Source of the DNA: Pinguiococcus pyrenoidosus
Taxonomy: Eukaryota > Sar > Pinguiophyceae > Pinguiochrysidales > Pinguiochrysidaceae
Assembly: GCA_019677205.1 (NCBI GenBank)
Contig: JAAMXY010000774.1
Span: forward strand, 1-49,471
Length of the DNA: 49,471 nt
Direction: 5' to 3'
Made by a program: the position numbers and the translations under genes. Below, piece after piece: positions 1 through 10,813 of this stretch (its first letter is position 1; every line of letters begins with the position of its first letter). Under the pieces are notes generated by a model. The model ran no database searches and was not told where the DNA came from. It saw only the letters and a list, made by a program, of their open reading frames with translations.

Positions 1-552
1 CATCATCATCATCCCGTCAATATGAGCCCCCTTCAGGCGCCTTTCAAGTACCCACCAGCGTCTACTAAGGTGGAGCGCTTTGATCACGACAGTCTCGGAT
101 GGGGCTTTGTGTGAACCCGTCCCCGACGAAGTCCAGGTGAACCCAGCGAGACGCGAGACGGCCATGGCTCCACTTTTGATTTGTTTCGTCCTGATATTAT
201 TCCTTCTGATGGATGCGTGGGAACCTCAATCTTGGATTCGTGAACGAATCATCGGAGCTTATTCAGAGTAATCGACCAATGAAATGGTGCAGTGGCTGAA
301 CGCGGGAAAGCCGTTGCCCTTCGCGCCAAATCTTTGGAGCTCTCGACTCAAACGCGCCTTTCGCCGCAGCGATTCCACGCGCGCGGGCGCTGACCTCACT
401 TTGCCCTCCCCAGGTGAGCAGCACTCCGCCGCGGGACTGAAGCTACATTCGGCGAAGGGTCCATCTGAAAACAGATACATGTGGCGCATGCTGATCTGAT
501 CTCCCAACTCCGTTTGCTCCGCAGCAGAACATCGCGAGCAGTTTTGGTCACC
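1..552. other. Window edge: CAT microsatellite and possible 3' end of a truncated gene
   Basis: The window opens inside a short CAT repeat (about 1-13). A plus-strand reading frame at 164-271 starts at an ATG in good context (GGCCATGGC) and would give about 35 residues: one strongly hydrophobic segment (PLLICFVLILFLLMDAW) followed by a short polar tail. It could be a tiny membrane protein or, equally, the tail-anchor exon of a gene cut by the window edge, because the frame is open upstream of the ATG to about position 80. No family is recognised. From 272 to 552 I see only the presumed promoter of the next plus-strand gene. Confidence 0.3.
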
Positions 553-2207
553 ATGGACGCCAAAGGATCTCCTCTCGTCCTCCCCGAGCCGCCCATGTCG
601 CGCATATTTGCACCGCTCTCAAACCACGAGAACCGACCGGGTCAGTCGCGGGACGGCCGCCGCCCCAAGTCGCTCGGAACGCCGTCCACGAGAGCTCCGC
701 TGCCGGCGGCCAACGTGATGCCGTTCAAGACGCCACAGCCTCAGCGAGTGGAAGACGACAGGGCGGACGCCGAGTTCTTTGAATGCCGCGATGGGGCCGA
801 GGTTGAAGAGGTTGAGGAGGAGACGCAGGGCAGCCCTGCGGAAGCGCTTGCCAGGGAGATGCGCCGGCTGTCCATGGAGCTCGGGAGCCTCGGCAAGCGC
901 AACATGGCCTCCACGGAGGCGTTCCTGGGGAGCGAGAACCTGGACAAGGACATGCCCATCTACTCGGAGAACGAATTGGCAGCTCGCATCGCCACCGCGG
1001 CTCACCAAGCCACACAGAGCCTCCGAGCGGAGCTCGAGGCGTCGTTTAAAGACGAGAAGAGAACCCTCGAGGGATCGAGCCTGGCTGCAAGAGACGCGCT
1101 TTCAGCGGAATGGGAAGCCAAGATGGACGAAGCGCTGCAGCAGGCCAAGCTAGAAGCCGCGGAGCGCCACAGAGCAGAGCTTGAAGGTGAGCCGAAGAGA
1201 GCCTGGCAACTGGATTGGGTACTCTGTGAGTAAATCGGACGTCGTGTGCATTCCCCCACCCAGCGATGAGGAGAGATATGGAAGCCAAGCATGCAGAAGA
1301 TGTCGAGCAAGCGACGCGACAGGCGGAGCAGGGGCCTGCCGAGCGAATCGCAAGCGCGGAGGCGGCGCTGAAGGAAGCGCAAACGGAGAACGCGCAGCTG
1401 CTGGATGTGTTCAACGAGGTCGAGGCGAAGCTAGCCGAGATGGAATCGCTAAAGGTGGAACTCGAGGGAGTCAAGAAAGATCTGGCGGAGAAGGAGATTG
1501 TGATCAGCGCCAGCTTTAGCCAGCACCACCACATGCAGCAGCAGATCGACAACACCAAGGCCACGGCCGCGGAAGAGGTCAAGGAGCTACGAGATGCAAA
1601 CGAAGCCCTGCAAGCGAAGGTCGCCGCCCTTGAAGCGGAGAAGGTCCAGCTCGTCAAGGACGCGGAAGAGACGCAGCGGCAAGCTGTGGTGGCGGGCATG
1701 GAGAAAGTGAAGAAGCAGGCGCAGGAGCAGTTTGCGCAGGCCAAGAAGCGATATCAGAACGTCCTTGGCGAGTGCAACGCGGCAAAAGAAGCAGTGAAGA
1801 CCAAGGACGCCGAAGTTCTCACGCTCAAGGAAGAAATACAGGTCCTCGCCAAGGCTCGCGACGATGCGGAGAGAGCCTCGGCGCAGGCGCTGCAATTGAA
1901 GGAGGAAACCGTGGCGGCCGACGCCAAGAAGCTCAGCGAAGCGGAGGAAAGCATTGCGTCCTTGCGAACAGAGATCGAGCAGGGAGGCGCCTTGCAAAGG
2001 CTCTTGAGCCAGCAGCTCGAAGAAGCGAAGGGCGAGCACGAGAAGCATCGCTCCGTCATGCAATCCTTCTGGAAGGAGGCGGACCAGCTCCGGAAGCAGG
2101 TGGAAAACCTGACCAAGGAGCGGGATGCGCTCGTCGACGAGAAAGCTGAGTTGCAGAAGATTTGCGAGGAGACCATTGCTCTGATGGAGCAGCAGCAATC
2201 CGCATAG
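553..2207 (+). CDS. TACC-like coiled-coil protein
   Basis: Two exons, 553-1186 and 1264-2207, are separated by a 77-base GT-AG intron. The split codon G/CG gives Ala, so the phase agrees, and the product is about 525 residues. The start is the ATG in CACCATGG context; the upstream in-frame start would be a GTG. The first ~80 residues are basic and Pro-rich and look disordered, followed by an acidic stretch (EVEEVEEE). From about residue 140 to the end it is one long heptad-rich coiled coil. The C-terminal piece (KAELQKICEETIALMEQQ) resembles the end of the TACC domain of animal and fungal TACC/Alp7 proteins, which recruit XMAP215/TOG proteins to centrosomes or spindle poles. TACC membership rests on that short match; any other coiled-coil scaffold is possible. 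It is convergent with the RRM gene at 2503. Confidence 0.55.
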
Positions 2208-2502
2208 CAAGAAGAGCGGCATGCCCCAAAGAACCTCGTCCAAGCGCTGTGAAACAACAATAATGCCCGATTTGCATTCGATTCTTGTAGCCAAGACCTG
2301 ATGATCCCAAGCAAATGCAATGTGCGCGCGACGCGGGGCGAGGAGGCTGGGCAGTGGTGCATCGTGTCTATCCATGCCTTGGTGGCTTTGGATGAAATGC
2401 GATCCTTCCTCTTCTCCTGCAGTTGGCTTGACTGCTATTCTCTGCTGCCAAGGAGTCCTGAAACAGTCTAAATCCCGTCTCTGTGAACACGCTGTTGTGC
2501 TC

Positions 2503-3410
2503 TTATTCCTCTGATGCGTGTGCTGCATCAGTCGGGCCTTCCCTCTTCGTCCTCTTGCTTCTCGACGGGCCGTCGGAGGGCTTTGCATACTCCATCCGGA
2601 GGCCCCGGTCATTAGGATCACGGAGGTCGAATTTGTAGCCTTGAAGGTTCCAGATGGCCACGGTTGCGGCAACCTCACAGTTGAAGGTCACAAAAGCGAT
2701 GAAATGCCCGTTGGAGCGGGCCAGCCGAAGGGACTCGAAGCCCGTGAAGGGCCGAAAAACGTGTGCGAGCTCCCGCTCGGTCACGCTGGTCGGTAAGTTC
2801 GCCACGAAGAGCTCTCTGCAGGAAGGCAGGCAAAGACAACACACGATGAGTCTTGCGTCCGCAGCACCACGTGGGAGCTGCTCCGGCGTTACCTGGAAGC
2901 TCCTACGGGAACGGGTCCGGCAGCAGAGAAGCTGCCGGCATTGCGACTCAGCTGGTACGCCGAGCGGTACCCAACTTCTCTTCCGCGCCTCAGGGGAGGA
3001 AATGGCTCGGATCCTGTGGGGGAAGGTCCCCGAACACCGTCGTCACTGCCATTGTTCCCCCAGGAGAGATCCCTGGCATCGTCCGAGTCCTCATCGATGG
3101 AGTCAGTAGTTCGCTGCCGCTTGAGGCCGTGGTCCTTCCGCGCTGACGCCGGGGCTCCAGTCTTCGCGAAGGCGATGGAAACCCGTCGGGTGTCCCCCTT
3201 GGCGCCCGTCAGCTTGGCCATGTCGAAGCTGTCCAGAGCATCCTGCGCATCTCCGTGGTTGCCGAACTCGACAAAGGCCACCAGGTCCCCCTGACGAGTC
3301 CGCCGCAAGCGGCTGGACAGGAAGCCCCTCGCCGCACCGAAGAGGTGCTGCAGGTCGTCAAGGACGGCGCCCTCCGGCACGTTGCTCACATACAGCGTGG
3401 TGGCGGCCAT
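2503..3410 (-). CDS. Two-RRM RNA-binding protein of the RBPMS/scw1/WHI3 type
   Basis: Exons on the minus strand are 3410-2893 and 2815-2503, with a 77-base intron (GTAACG donor, CTGCAG acceptor). Joining restores an AGA codon so that ...PVGAS-R-ELFVANLPTS reads through; length is about 276 residues. RRM1 near residues 4-85 has RNP2 TLYVSNVPEG and RNP1-like GDLVAFVEFG. RRM2 in the C-terminal third has RNP2 ELFVANLPTS, the family-typical FRPFTGFESLR, and HFIAFVTF. The linker is acidic and Ser-rich. RRM2 with the FRPF-G-E/S pattern is characteristic of RBPMS, couch potato, scw1 and WHI3 proteins, which bind mRNA 3' regions. The start at 3410 (CCAATGG, one codon before AATTLYV) is preferred; an in-frame ATG at 3584 would add a 58-residue Cys/Ser-rich leader with no similarity I recognise. 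Confidence 0.8.
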
Positions 3411-4137
3411 TGGCGCGGGCCCGGGGACGGCGCGACGCCCTTGCGGACAGCACTTCCTGTGGAGAGAGCTCTGAGCCAACGCCGCGGGCCGCTGTTCGGT
3501 TAAGCTGGAGAAGCCTGGGGCTGCAATGCTGGCGGCGCAACTGAGAGAGGTAACGCCCGTGGCGTTGGCAACGGCCGCCCCCATTGCATGGCGTTTTCAC
3601 GAGGGCAGCATGCTGACGTGCCGCTTGGCCAATCGCAGGGAGCGATGCCACTTGATGGGAGTGATGGGACTTCCCCTATTGGCCAAGTTCAGGGAAGGAA
3701 AGACGGCGATTGGCCCAACGCATCCAGGGAGACATCTTCAGTTCCCCGTTGAAAGAATGCCGACTCGGACGCCGAAGGATCGACGACCAAGGACCGCAGG
3801 CGTCGTCCTGGACCCTCTTCACACCCTGCCACGCCAACGTCTTCCTGTCACTTCTCGTGAACTTCTGCGGTGTCGAGGACTCGTCCACAGGCTTGGGAGC
3901 AGTGCCGCGTCGAGAATCAGCTGATCCCACGTGGGATCTTTCTGTCCTTCTGGCATTTTGAATCCGCGTCGTTTCTTGGTCAGCAAGATCCGGCGCCACT
4001 TTGCCCCTACATAGCTACGTGGTAGAATGCGCTAGGGGCGTCGCAAGACGCAGTGGGAATGTAGTGGCACCTCTGCTGCTGTGGCAGAGAGCTTGCGCAG
4101 GCGCTTTGCTGATGCCCCTCTGACCACGTACGCCTGG
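3411..4137. promoter_or_regulatory. Divergent intergenic region with CCAAT-box cluster
   Basis: This 727-base gap separates two outward-reading genes (RRM protein and MRH protein). It contains three ATTGG/CCAAT-type boxes within 90 bases: TTGGCCAAT at 3625-3633, ATTGGCCAA at 3678-3686 and ATTGG at 3709-3713. The first two include both orientations because TTGGCCAA is palindromic. In eukaryotes such boxes bind NF-Y/CBF. Function here is inferred from position and clustering only. I see no convincing gene in this interval; its short open frames match nothing I recognise. Confidence 0.4.
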
Positions 4138-6047
4138 ATGAAGCCTGTGCAGGTTGCAGCCTTTCTTCTGTCTTTCGCGCTGCGATCGGCTTCCTCTGCC
4201 TTCTTCAACGAGACGCACAGCTTCTGCTCCGCTGCGGTGCAGCAGGCGAGCGGCGCAGCACGTGCTTGTGATGCAAGCTCGGTCGTCGGCCAAGCCCTGA
4301 CGGCTCTGTTGCCAATGTAAGTCTGGCGATCCATGGAACTCTGGCGATCCCAGCGTGAAGTGGTGATGACGGGAATGATGACGATGAGAAGCTTATGGTG
4401 GTGCCAGAGGACTAAACTCGCGGCAAAACGCTTGACAGACTCTGCAGCGACGAAAGTACTGACGGCGGAGACGAGGAATTTTCGCCAGAAACCAGCAAGT
4501 TCCTGCCGTCCCAAGGTTGCGACACTCCATGGCAAGAGTCCCACATGTCAGACCTATCGAGGACGCTTGCGCACCGAGTCAGAGTAGTGGAGCAAGTTGT
4601 GGAGGCCCGGCGAACCGCGGCGCGAGACCGAGAGGTTCACAAGGAAGTGGGGAAGCTGGAGAAGGAGTATGGCAGCCAAGTTGACATCTTCGAAGACCTC
4701 GAACGTCTGCGTCTTTTGGTGAAGATGCTGCGGCTGCGGGAAGAGCGTGTCGAGTTCTGGGTGCGGCTTGAGCTACTCATTCGCGGTCACCGGCCGGCGT
4801 CCCTTGGACGAAAAGCTCGCAAAACTCCAGCACTCTTCCGCACACGCGGGAATGGAACTGGTCCAAACAACGCAGCCGTGCTTGGGAAGCCCCGAGCGGA
4901 GGAAGCCGAACCGCCTAGCGTGAGGGTGATGAAGACGGCCGTGCGGCACGGACCGATGTACGAAGGCGACTATTCACAGAGTGAGTTCAACCAGTTGATG
5001 AAGAGGCAGTCGACAATCACGCTTGGCGACATCCTCAACAACCGTCGCCAGAGAGCAGAAGGCTTGGATGCGAGGCGGTCCCCAGCAAGTTCTCTGCATC
5101 GGCGAAGGAGAGCCCAGACGACTCTTTTCGGTCTGTACCTGAATCATGCGGACGGATGGGTCCATCTGTTCGAGCATGTCATGATTTCTGGCGGCTTCCT
5201 CATCATGCCGCTGCTGCCATTCGCGGCATGGCTCTCCTCTGCCAAGCAGATTTGTGGAGCAGTCCAAGCATCTGCTATGGCTCCCATCTACGACATTGCC
5301 ACTTGGGGTGCACAGGCCACGTCCGAGCTTCTCGGAGAGAGCCGAGCGTCCGCACTGTCAAGGCGCCTTGACCTCAGCTACTACTCTCCATTTCGATGGC
5401 TTTCGACGAAAGCGGCGGTGTATGCCGGGCCGGACTCCTGGGCGAGCTGGTTGATGACGCTCCTTTGCGTACTTCCGAGGCAAATTCTTGGGTTGTGGAG
5501 CAGCAACGCCGAGGAGGATATGCTATACTCCTTGCCAACAGCAGCGCTTCTTCGTGAAGCAGAGGCCACTGTTGGAGAATACATCGCCGATGCTCAGGAG
5601 GCCACGAGAAGGAGCAGACGGCACTACGAGGCTGACTACGGAGACGCGAACGACATGATTCTGTACCGGAATAAGTGCTTTCGACGCCAAGGCCAAGACG
5701 GCCATTACAAAGTCTGCCTGTACGAACAGGCCGCCAAGGGCAATGCCTCCCTGGGCTCATGGACGTCTCTGTCTCACACAAACTACTATCCCCCATCCGA
5801 CGTGCGGGAAAAGATGGGCCACGCAGACAATCCACGGCATACGTACGCTGGTGGCGTGGCCTGCCCGAATGACGCGACGGTGTCGATGAGCGCTCGGCTT
5901 CTGTTCGCTTGCGCAGCGCAAGAGACACTTGTCCGCGTCATCGACCGCGGCTGCAGTGTGACTTTCGTTCTTGCGATCCCCGAAGTCTGTCGTCCTCAGC
6001 TCATCGACGACGCGAAGAGGATTCAAGCAATGCTGCCGCCAGCTTGA
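4138..6047 (+). CDS. Secretory-pathway MRH-domain protein, glucosidase II beta-like
   Basis: Exon 1 (4138-4316) starts at an ATG followed by a clear signal peptide (MKPVQVAAFLLSFALRSASS). The GTAAGT donor at 4317 and the acceptor at 4438 (after a GACTAAAC branch-like site) have matching phase. Exon 2 is 4439-6047, and the product is about 595 residues. Exon 2 begins with an LDLa-like stub (LCSDESTDGGDEE), then a charged coiled coil as in the beta subunit of ER glucosidase II. One or two hydrophobic segments (near residues 300-325 and 370-390) are unusual for that family. The C-terminal MRH-like domain (about 465-590) keeps LGSW, Cys spacing, a C-x3-ET element (CAAQET, like CGKET) and C-x11-C. 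The Tyr normally after CE in the last loop is Val here, so glycan binding is doubtful. OS-9-type ERAD lectin is the alternative. Confidence 0.6.
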
Positions 6048-6181
6048 AGCAGATTGAAAACAAGTTTGATGGTCTGTATCTCTATCGACGAGCTGCCTCG
6101 TTCCACCCACCCAGGGGCTTTGCTAGCACCTCCCAAGTCGTGCAAGCTCTCTGCGCAGGAAAGTTTGTGAGGCCTTTGGGC

Positions 6182-7417
6182 TCACGGCTTCCGCGAAGCT
6201 GTGAACCAGTACGAGTTATCCTCCTTGGGGTAGAGCATCCGCGTCATGACCTGGCCCAGCGAGCTCTTCTCCAGGGTCTGCCACCCAGTTCTCTGCATGA
6301 ACTCATCAGGATGATCCGTGTAGAATCGGTGCATCGTGCTCATGGTGCCCAGTCTGTCCTTGCCAAGCCTGGGCGAGGAGGAGCGCAGAAAGGAAGTGAC
6401 ACCTCTGTGCGGAATGCAGACGTCACCAGGGTTGCGTACCACGTTGCGAGGATGACGCTGCCGGGGGCTGACAATCTGTCGATCTTCTGTAGGAGGCCAA
6501 GCAGCTCTTCTTCCGTCAGATATCCGGTCAGGCCTTCAAGAAGCCAGACGCATTGTGCCTCCACGTCAAAATCGTGCTCCTTAAGCGCCTAGCGTATTCA
6601 AGAAAGCCCACCACCCACCCCCACCCAGAAGAATCAAGCTTAGCTCGGCAGCTCTCGACGAAGTCTAACGAGGGCGATTCATCATCACCTGCAGCCAACC
6701 CGCTTCGTCGAGAGACAGGTCGGTGCCGACGTAGGAAACCCGCTTCGTGTAGCCCTCATCGTACACGCAGCCAGCTTTCTCAAACATGCGCCGCTTCTCC
6801 TTAAGCATTTCGGGGAAATCCAGCTCGAAGACATGCACCCCTTCCTTCTCCAGTAGGCTTTGCATCCGAAAGCTTCGCGCGTCCAAGCCAGCTCCCACCA
6901 CTACCAGCTGCTTGTGCGAGGCAAGGAAGGAGCTGATCTGGTCGTCGAGGTGCCGCGTCCGCACGGCAATGACGTCCACGTACAGGGATATCAGACTGGG
7001 AAGGAGCACGGCCCTCACGGGAGCCATGAGCGAAGTCCTCCAACTCGGCGCCGCTAAGGTATGCAAGACGTCCTTGATCAGGGCGAAGAGCACCCGACCA
7101 GCGAGAGGTGCGTCTCCTTTCCGCAGATCATACAAGGCCACCGCCACGTCGTCCTCGAAAAGAGGTGCCCTATCTCGCCGAGTGGTCTCCAGGGCTCGTA
7201 GGATGCACACAAGAAACGCGGTGCCGCTGACTGCAGAGCGACTTTCGTCCTTGTGCGAAGTGGATCCTTTCCCGCTCCCGAGGACCGCCGCGAAGAAGCT
7301 GACGAATCCGCCATGCGAGCTGCCGATGGTGGCCTTCTCAAGGCTCGGTTGCTGCAGCGTGGCGAAGAGGCCCAAGGCCACGGCCATCACCGCGAGAATG
7401 CCCGCGCACCGTAGCAT
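6182..7417 (-). CDS. Membrane-anchored SAM-dependent methyltransferase, LCMT/PPM family (copy 1)
   Basis: Three exons on the minus strand: 7417-6689, 6579-6440 and 6368-6182, with introns of 109 and 71 bases. All phases agree and give about 351 residues. The start is the ATG giving MLRCAGILAVMAVALGLFA, a hydrophobic N-terminal anchor or signal. The leucine-carboxyl-methyltransferase fold follows: SAM motif I VVVGAGLDARSFR, acidic loop FELDFPEMLKEKR, WLLEGLTGYL, and a C-terminal TGW strand region. The family methylates small molecules or protein carboxylates; the substrate here is unknown. The second intron lies at the same position and phase as the last intron of the paralogue at 9138-10813. 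Read without splicing, the region near 6440 looks like a frameshift, but the intron explains it. It is convergent with the MRH gene (134 bases apart). Confidence 0.78.
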
Positions 7418-8165
7418 CTTCAGCCAGAAATCCAACGATGGAAAGGCCCGCCCCGGAACCTCTCGAAAGCGGTCGAGATGTGCGGTCTGCGACCGCTCAA
7501 AGGTACCCAAGGTATGCCAAGCAGGCGAATCCGATATGAGCTCTGGAACTTGAAACTGCTCAAGGCTGCGCGAATTGGGCGCCAAAGGGAGAGTTCTGTG
7601 TGGCGGAAACCGGAAGCCAGCGATGTGGGACAGACGGATCTGGGGTTGGGTGGGAGTGATGGAAAGAAGAAGAGTTGGAAGCCCAGAAGCCCAGAAGCCC
7701 AGAAGCCCAGAAGCCCAGATTCTGTCCATCTGTCCAGCTTCGCCGATCGTTGACGCCGCGCCAATCGCTGGTCGAACTGGAAATCAGAACTCGTTATTAC
7801 GGCATGATTAAGGAGGTTTGAGAGAAGATTCAGTCAGATATACCGTTAAGAAAAATGATCTTAATTTGGTATCAAAACTGCCAACTATATCATTTTGCAT
7901 TCTCGCAAACCACAAGATATCACGCTTTCGATTGGTGTATAGCTCTATCCAAGGATAAGTTCTCCGTTATGATGGTGTGAAATTGCTAGATCAAAATTAT
8001 GGCCAGATCTATTCTTGTTCTCCGTAATCAAGGCACATTCTTGAGGCGACAGACTGGTTTTGAACTTATCGCCATGCTTGTGCCCATGCAGCCCCACCGA
8101 CGGTTTCAGCTTGAGAAGCGTGTTCCCCACCCGACTACCGCGACTCAAGGCATCCTGTCAAGAGA
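7418..8165. promoter_or_regulatory. Divergent intergenic region: minisatellite and AT-rich island
   Basis: Between methyltransferase 1 and the clathrin light chain. An 8-base tandem repeat (unit GCCCAGAA, about five copies) lies at 7678-7720. It is followed at about 7795-7995 by an AT-rich island unlike the GC-rich surroundings. The minus-strand frame of methyltransferase 1 stays open through the repeat up to 7729, but the resulting leader is low-complexity and I treat it as untranslated. No gene is recognised. Confidence 0.5.
7678..7720. repeat. 8-bp minisatellite (GCCCAGAA)n
   Basis: About five consecutive near-perfect copies of GCCCAGAA are present; the last ends in CCCAGAT. The repeat lies upstream of the start of methyltransferase 1. 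A related degenerate stretch (AAGCCCGAAGCCCAGAAG) occurs at about 46960-46978, upstream of the plus-strand end of another intergenic region. Confidence 0.85.
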
Positions 8166-8885
8166 ATGGCTGCTGAGCAGGTATGCGTCGCGTTCCCGGA
8201 CCCCTCAGCACCGCAAAAGCACTCCAAAAGCATTCCCCGCGGATCGCCTCTCCTCGCGAAGGCTTCGACGGCGACTCGTCCGAGCGTCATCTCATCCTTC
8301 TAAGCCCCTCTTCCGTCGTCCAACCTAGGAAACTGAGTTCGACGCGGTGCCCGAGGAGGAAACTGGCGCGGAGGCGGTGACCAGGTGGGGCTGCGCTCGC
8401 GACGGGGTGGGCGCCGGATGGCCCGGACTCCCCAACCGATGGCGCGTGGAGCTCGTGCGTTGGGGGGGAAGCAAAACTTACGAATGGGGTTTCCCTCCTT
8501 TCGCAGCATGGAGATTCCGGAGGAGAGGACTGCGCTGGACGATTTCATGGAGAAGTGGGAGCAGGAACTGGCGGAGAAGCGCGCCGTCGAGGAGTCCAAG
8601 CGCCAGGAGGCCGTCGCCGCGGCCGCGAAGGCGCTGGATGAGCACAAGAAGCAGGCGGACATCGCGCGCCAAAAGCGCTACGAGACCAACCGCAACAGCG
8701 AGCAGGTCAAGCTGGAGCAGCTCGAGTCGGAGGGCACCGGCAACCCGTGGGACCGCGTCGTGGGCCTGATCGACGTGACTTCGCAAGACTCCAGCGTCGC
8801 GAATACGTCCCGCATGAAGAGCGTGATTATTCAAGTGAAGAATAAGCCGCTTGAGGGCACGCGCGCGCTCGAGGCGGCCGCCTAG
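8166..8885 (+). CDS. Clathrin light chain
   Basis: The last exon (8507-8885) is secure. It encodes EIPEERTALDDFMEKWEQEL, a charged helix, then the family-diagnostic C terminus NPWDRVVGLIDVTSQDSS...SRMKSVIIQVKNKPL, which binds the clathrin heavy-chain hub and trimerisation region. Upstream exon 8329-8384 (EFDAVPEEETGAEAVT) joins through CAG/GTGGGG and a 122-base intron in the correct phase. The first exon, 8166-8285 from ATG GCT GCT, joined by a 43-base intron with a weak GTCATC donor, is my best reading but uncertain. A different short first exon ending at the GTATGC donor (8181) is possible. Predicted length is about 184 residues, short for the family, with the shortening in the variable N terminus. 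It sits between two paralogous methyltransferases read from the other strand. Confidence 0.82.
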
Positions 8886-9008
8886 ACCAGCAGCTTGAGG
8901 AGATTATGTGTGTACGTGGGCGAAAGGCAGAAGGCAGAAGGCGAAAGGCAACGAGCGAACGGCCGAAGGCGCCATGTGCACCTCGTTGGCCCGGCGTGCG
9001 TTTGCAAC

Positions 9009-9029
9009 AGCAGCAGCAGCAGCAGCAGA
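9009..9029. repeat. Short CAG trinucleotide run
   Basis: Six or so CAG triplets lie between the clathrin light chain stop and the 3' end of methyltransferase 2. Just upstream (8918-8950) is a purine-rich direct repeat of GCAGAAGGC/GAAAGGC. No gene is seen in this 252-base convergent gap. Confidence 0.7.
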
Positions 9030-9137
9030 AACCTTCGATGAGGAAAAGCCGGTCACATGGTGCATAAACATCGACTTATGTACATTCAACTGACGTGGGG
9101 CCAAGGAGAAAAGTCGGATCCATTCGTATTGCTCGCG

Positions 9138-10813
9138 CTAGATCCCTTTCCTCTGGGATATGAATCTGACCGACTCGTCTACAACGTCCATGGCGCCGGT
9201 CTTCTCCATCAGGAGATCACCGAACGTCCACGTCTCCTGCGTTCGCCACCCCAGATCCTCTAAAGTCGTAGCTGCCGTGCTCTTGGCAACTCCGTTCGCA
9301 GTCGACGCCTTCCCGAACGCGTTTGCACCAGACCTACGGCGTTACACAAGAAGCGATTAGCGTGCTCTTGCGTACCTTACCAGACCCTCAGCAAAGACAA
9401 TGCAGGGGATATGACACTCACCAGCTCGCCACAAAGACGCTTTGCGCCGAGGACAAATCATTGATAATCTCGAGGACAAGCTGGAGATTGTCCGCGTGGA
9501 TCCGCCCCATGCACTCCTCCAGCAGCCACAGGGTCGGGACCGCGACGTCGTGCCCATGCTGGTGGAACTCCTCCACCATCACCAGCGGATCCTTTGTGAG
9601 ATCGTAGCCCACGAACGCCACACGTCCGTGGTAGTTGATGTCGAACTCGCATCCGGCGTGCGGGAGGATCTCTCTCTTGCGGTCCAGAATGTTCGGGAAG
9701 TCGACTTCGAATGTTCGGATCTGCCGAGAGACGATTTTGTCAACGAGAGACGATGCCCCCAACAAGCCGCTGCAAGAACCCCGTGGCCCTCCAATCGCTC
9801 CCATCTCTCCCTTGGAAGACCACCAGATCCCACGACACCGTGGGATGGACTGCGTACCTTCTCGTCTACAAGCAGGGAGCCCAATCGGAAGGTCCTTGCA
9901 TCCAGGCCGGACCCAAGGATGACCAGCTGCTTGCAATGCCTGTTCTTCTGCACCTGCTCGTCGAAGAAGTTCGTGCGGATGGCCACGAGGTCAATCTCCC
10001 TCTTGATCGGTCCCGTGAGCAGCCGCAACGGGGCGACAAGCATCTTGTTGTAGGCCGGATTCTGCTCGACGCTGAGCAACTTGTCCAAAATCGAGTACGT
10101 CAGTCTCCCGAACACCGGAGCAGAGCCGTTCGAGAGCGAGAACATCTCCACCGCCACCTGCAAGTTGCACGCGCGTGTGTGTGTGTGTGTGTGTGTTTGT
10201 TTTTAGTTTTCGTGTTCTTAGCATTTGTAGGATTCCTCGGTGTGCCGAGCTCCCCCAACAAGGTGAGCAAGCATCGTATTTGGGCACGCTCTCCACTGTC
10301 CTCTCTTCGTTGTACCTGATCCTCGACCAAGGGCTCCCGGTCAATCCGCCGCGTCTCCAGAGCCCGCAGGATTGCAACGACGAAGGACGACATGATCGCT
10401 CTCTGCTGCTGGACGATTTCTCGGACGCGAACGTTCCCCGCAGCAACAGCGGACAGCACTTGCATCGCGCCGGCCGCCGCTTCTTCCAGAAGCTTGCCGC
10501 TCTGTGCGCGGTACTTGATGAAGGCGAGGGCGCCTGCCCCGACGACCACGGCGCCTACGGTGACTCGAGCGACGACGCTCCAGATGGAGGAGGCGTCCGC
10601 GTCGGTCTCGGCGGGGGCCGAGTCCGCAGCTCCCAGCTTCACTTCGGAAGCGGGCTGCACCTTCGCCACGACGTCATTGACCTGCTCGACCGCCACGGCG
10701 ACTGCATCGGACACCTGGGCCGCGTGGACGGAGAGGTTGTTTCCGTTCACGAGATACCGATACAGTGTCCACGTGCCGTAGATGCCAACCGCCCACCCGA
10801 GGCCCGGGAACAT
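9138..10813 (-). CDS. Membrane-anchored SAM-dependent methyltransferase, LCMT/PPM family (copy 2)
   Basis: Four exons on the minus strand: 10813-10316, 10157-9858, 9720-9422 and 9333-9138. Introns are 158, 137 and 88 bases with matching phases, giving about 430 residues. The N terminus (MFPGLGWAVGIYGTWTLYRY) is a hydrophobic segment, and a second one (VTVGAVVVGAGALAF) follows a low-complexity linker. The catalytic domain parallels copy 1: AILRALETRRIDREPLVED, VAVEMFSLSNGSAP, motif I VILGSGLDARTFR, FEVDFPNILDRKR, PTLWLLEE and DLGWRT. Where copy 1 has EGLTGYL, this copy has EECMGRI, so the active-site loop has diverged. The largest intron contains a (CA)n microsatellite on the coding strand. 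The three introns and the final exon are needed to recover the C terminus; unspliced reading truncates it. Confidence 0.78.
10176..10202. repeat. (GT)n microsatellite inside a methyltransferase intron
   Basis: A GT dinucleotide run on the plus strand (CA on the coding strand) lies close to the 3' acceptor of the first intron of the gene at 9138-10813. Confidence 0.85.

Noticed and set aside
6340-6442. Apparent frameshift in methyltransferase 1, with two overlapping minus frames each carrying half of the C terminus.
   Set aside because: A 71-base GT-AG intron (6369-6439) joins the frames in phase at the same position as an intron in the paralogue, and restores 27 residues between W and GW in both copies.
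6405-6442. 38-base intron as an alternative splice solution in methyltransferase 1.
   Set aside because: It is also phase-compatible but shorter than the other introns, and it breaks the positional match with the paralogue, which the 71-base intron preserves.
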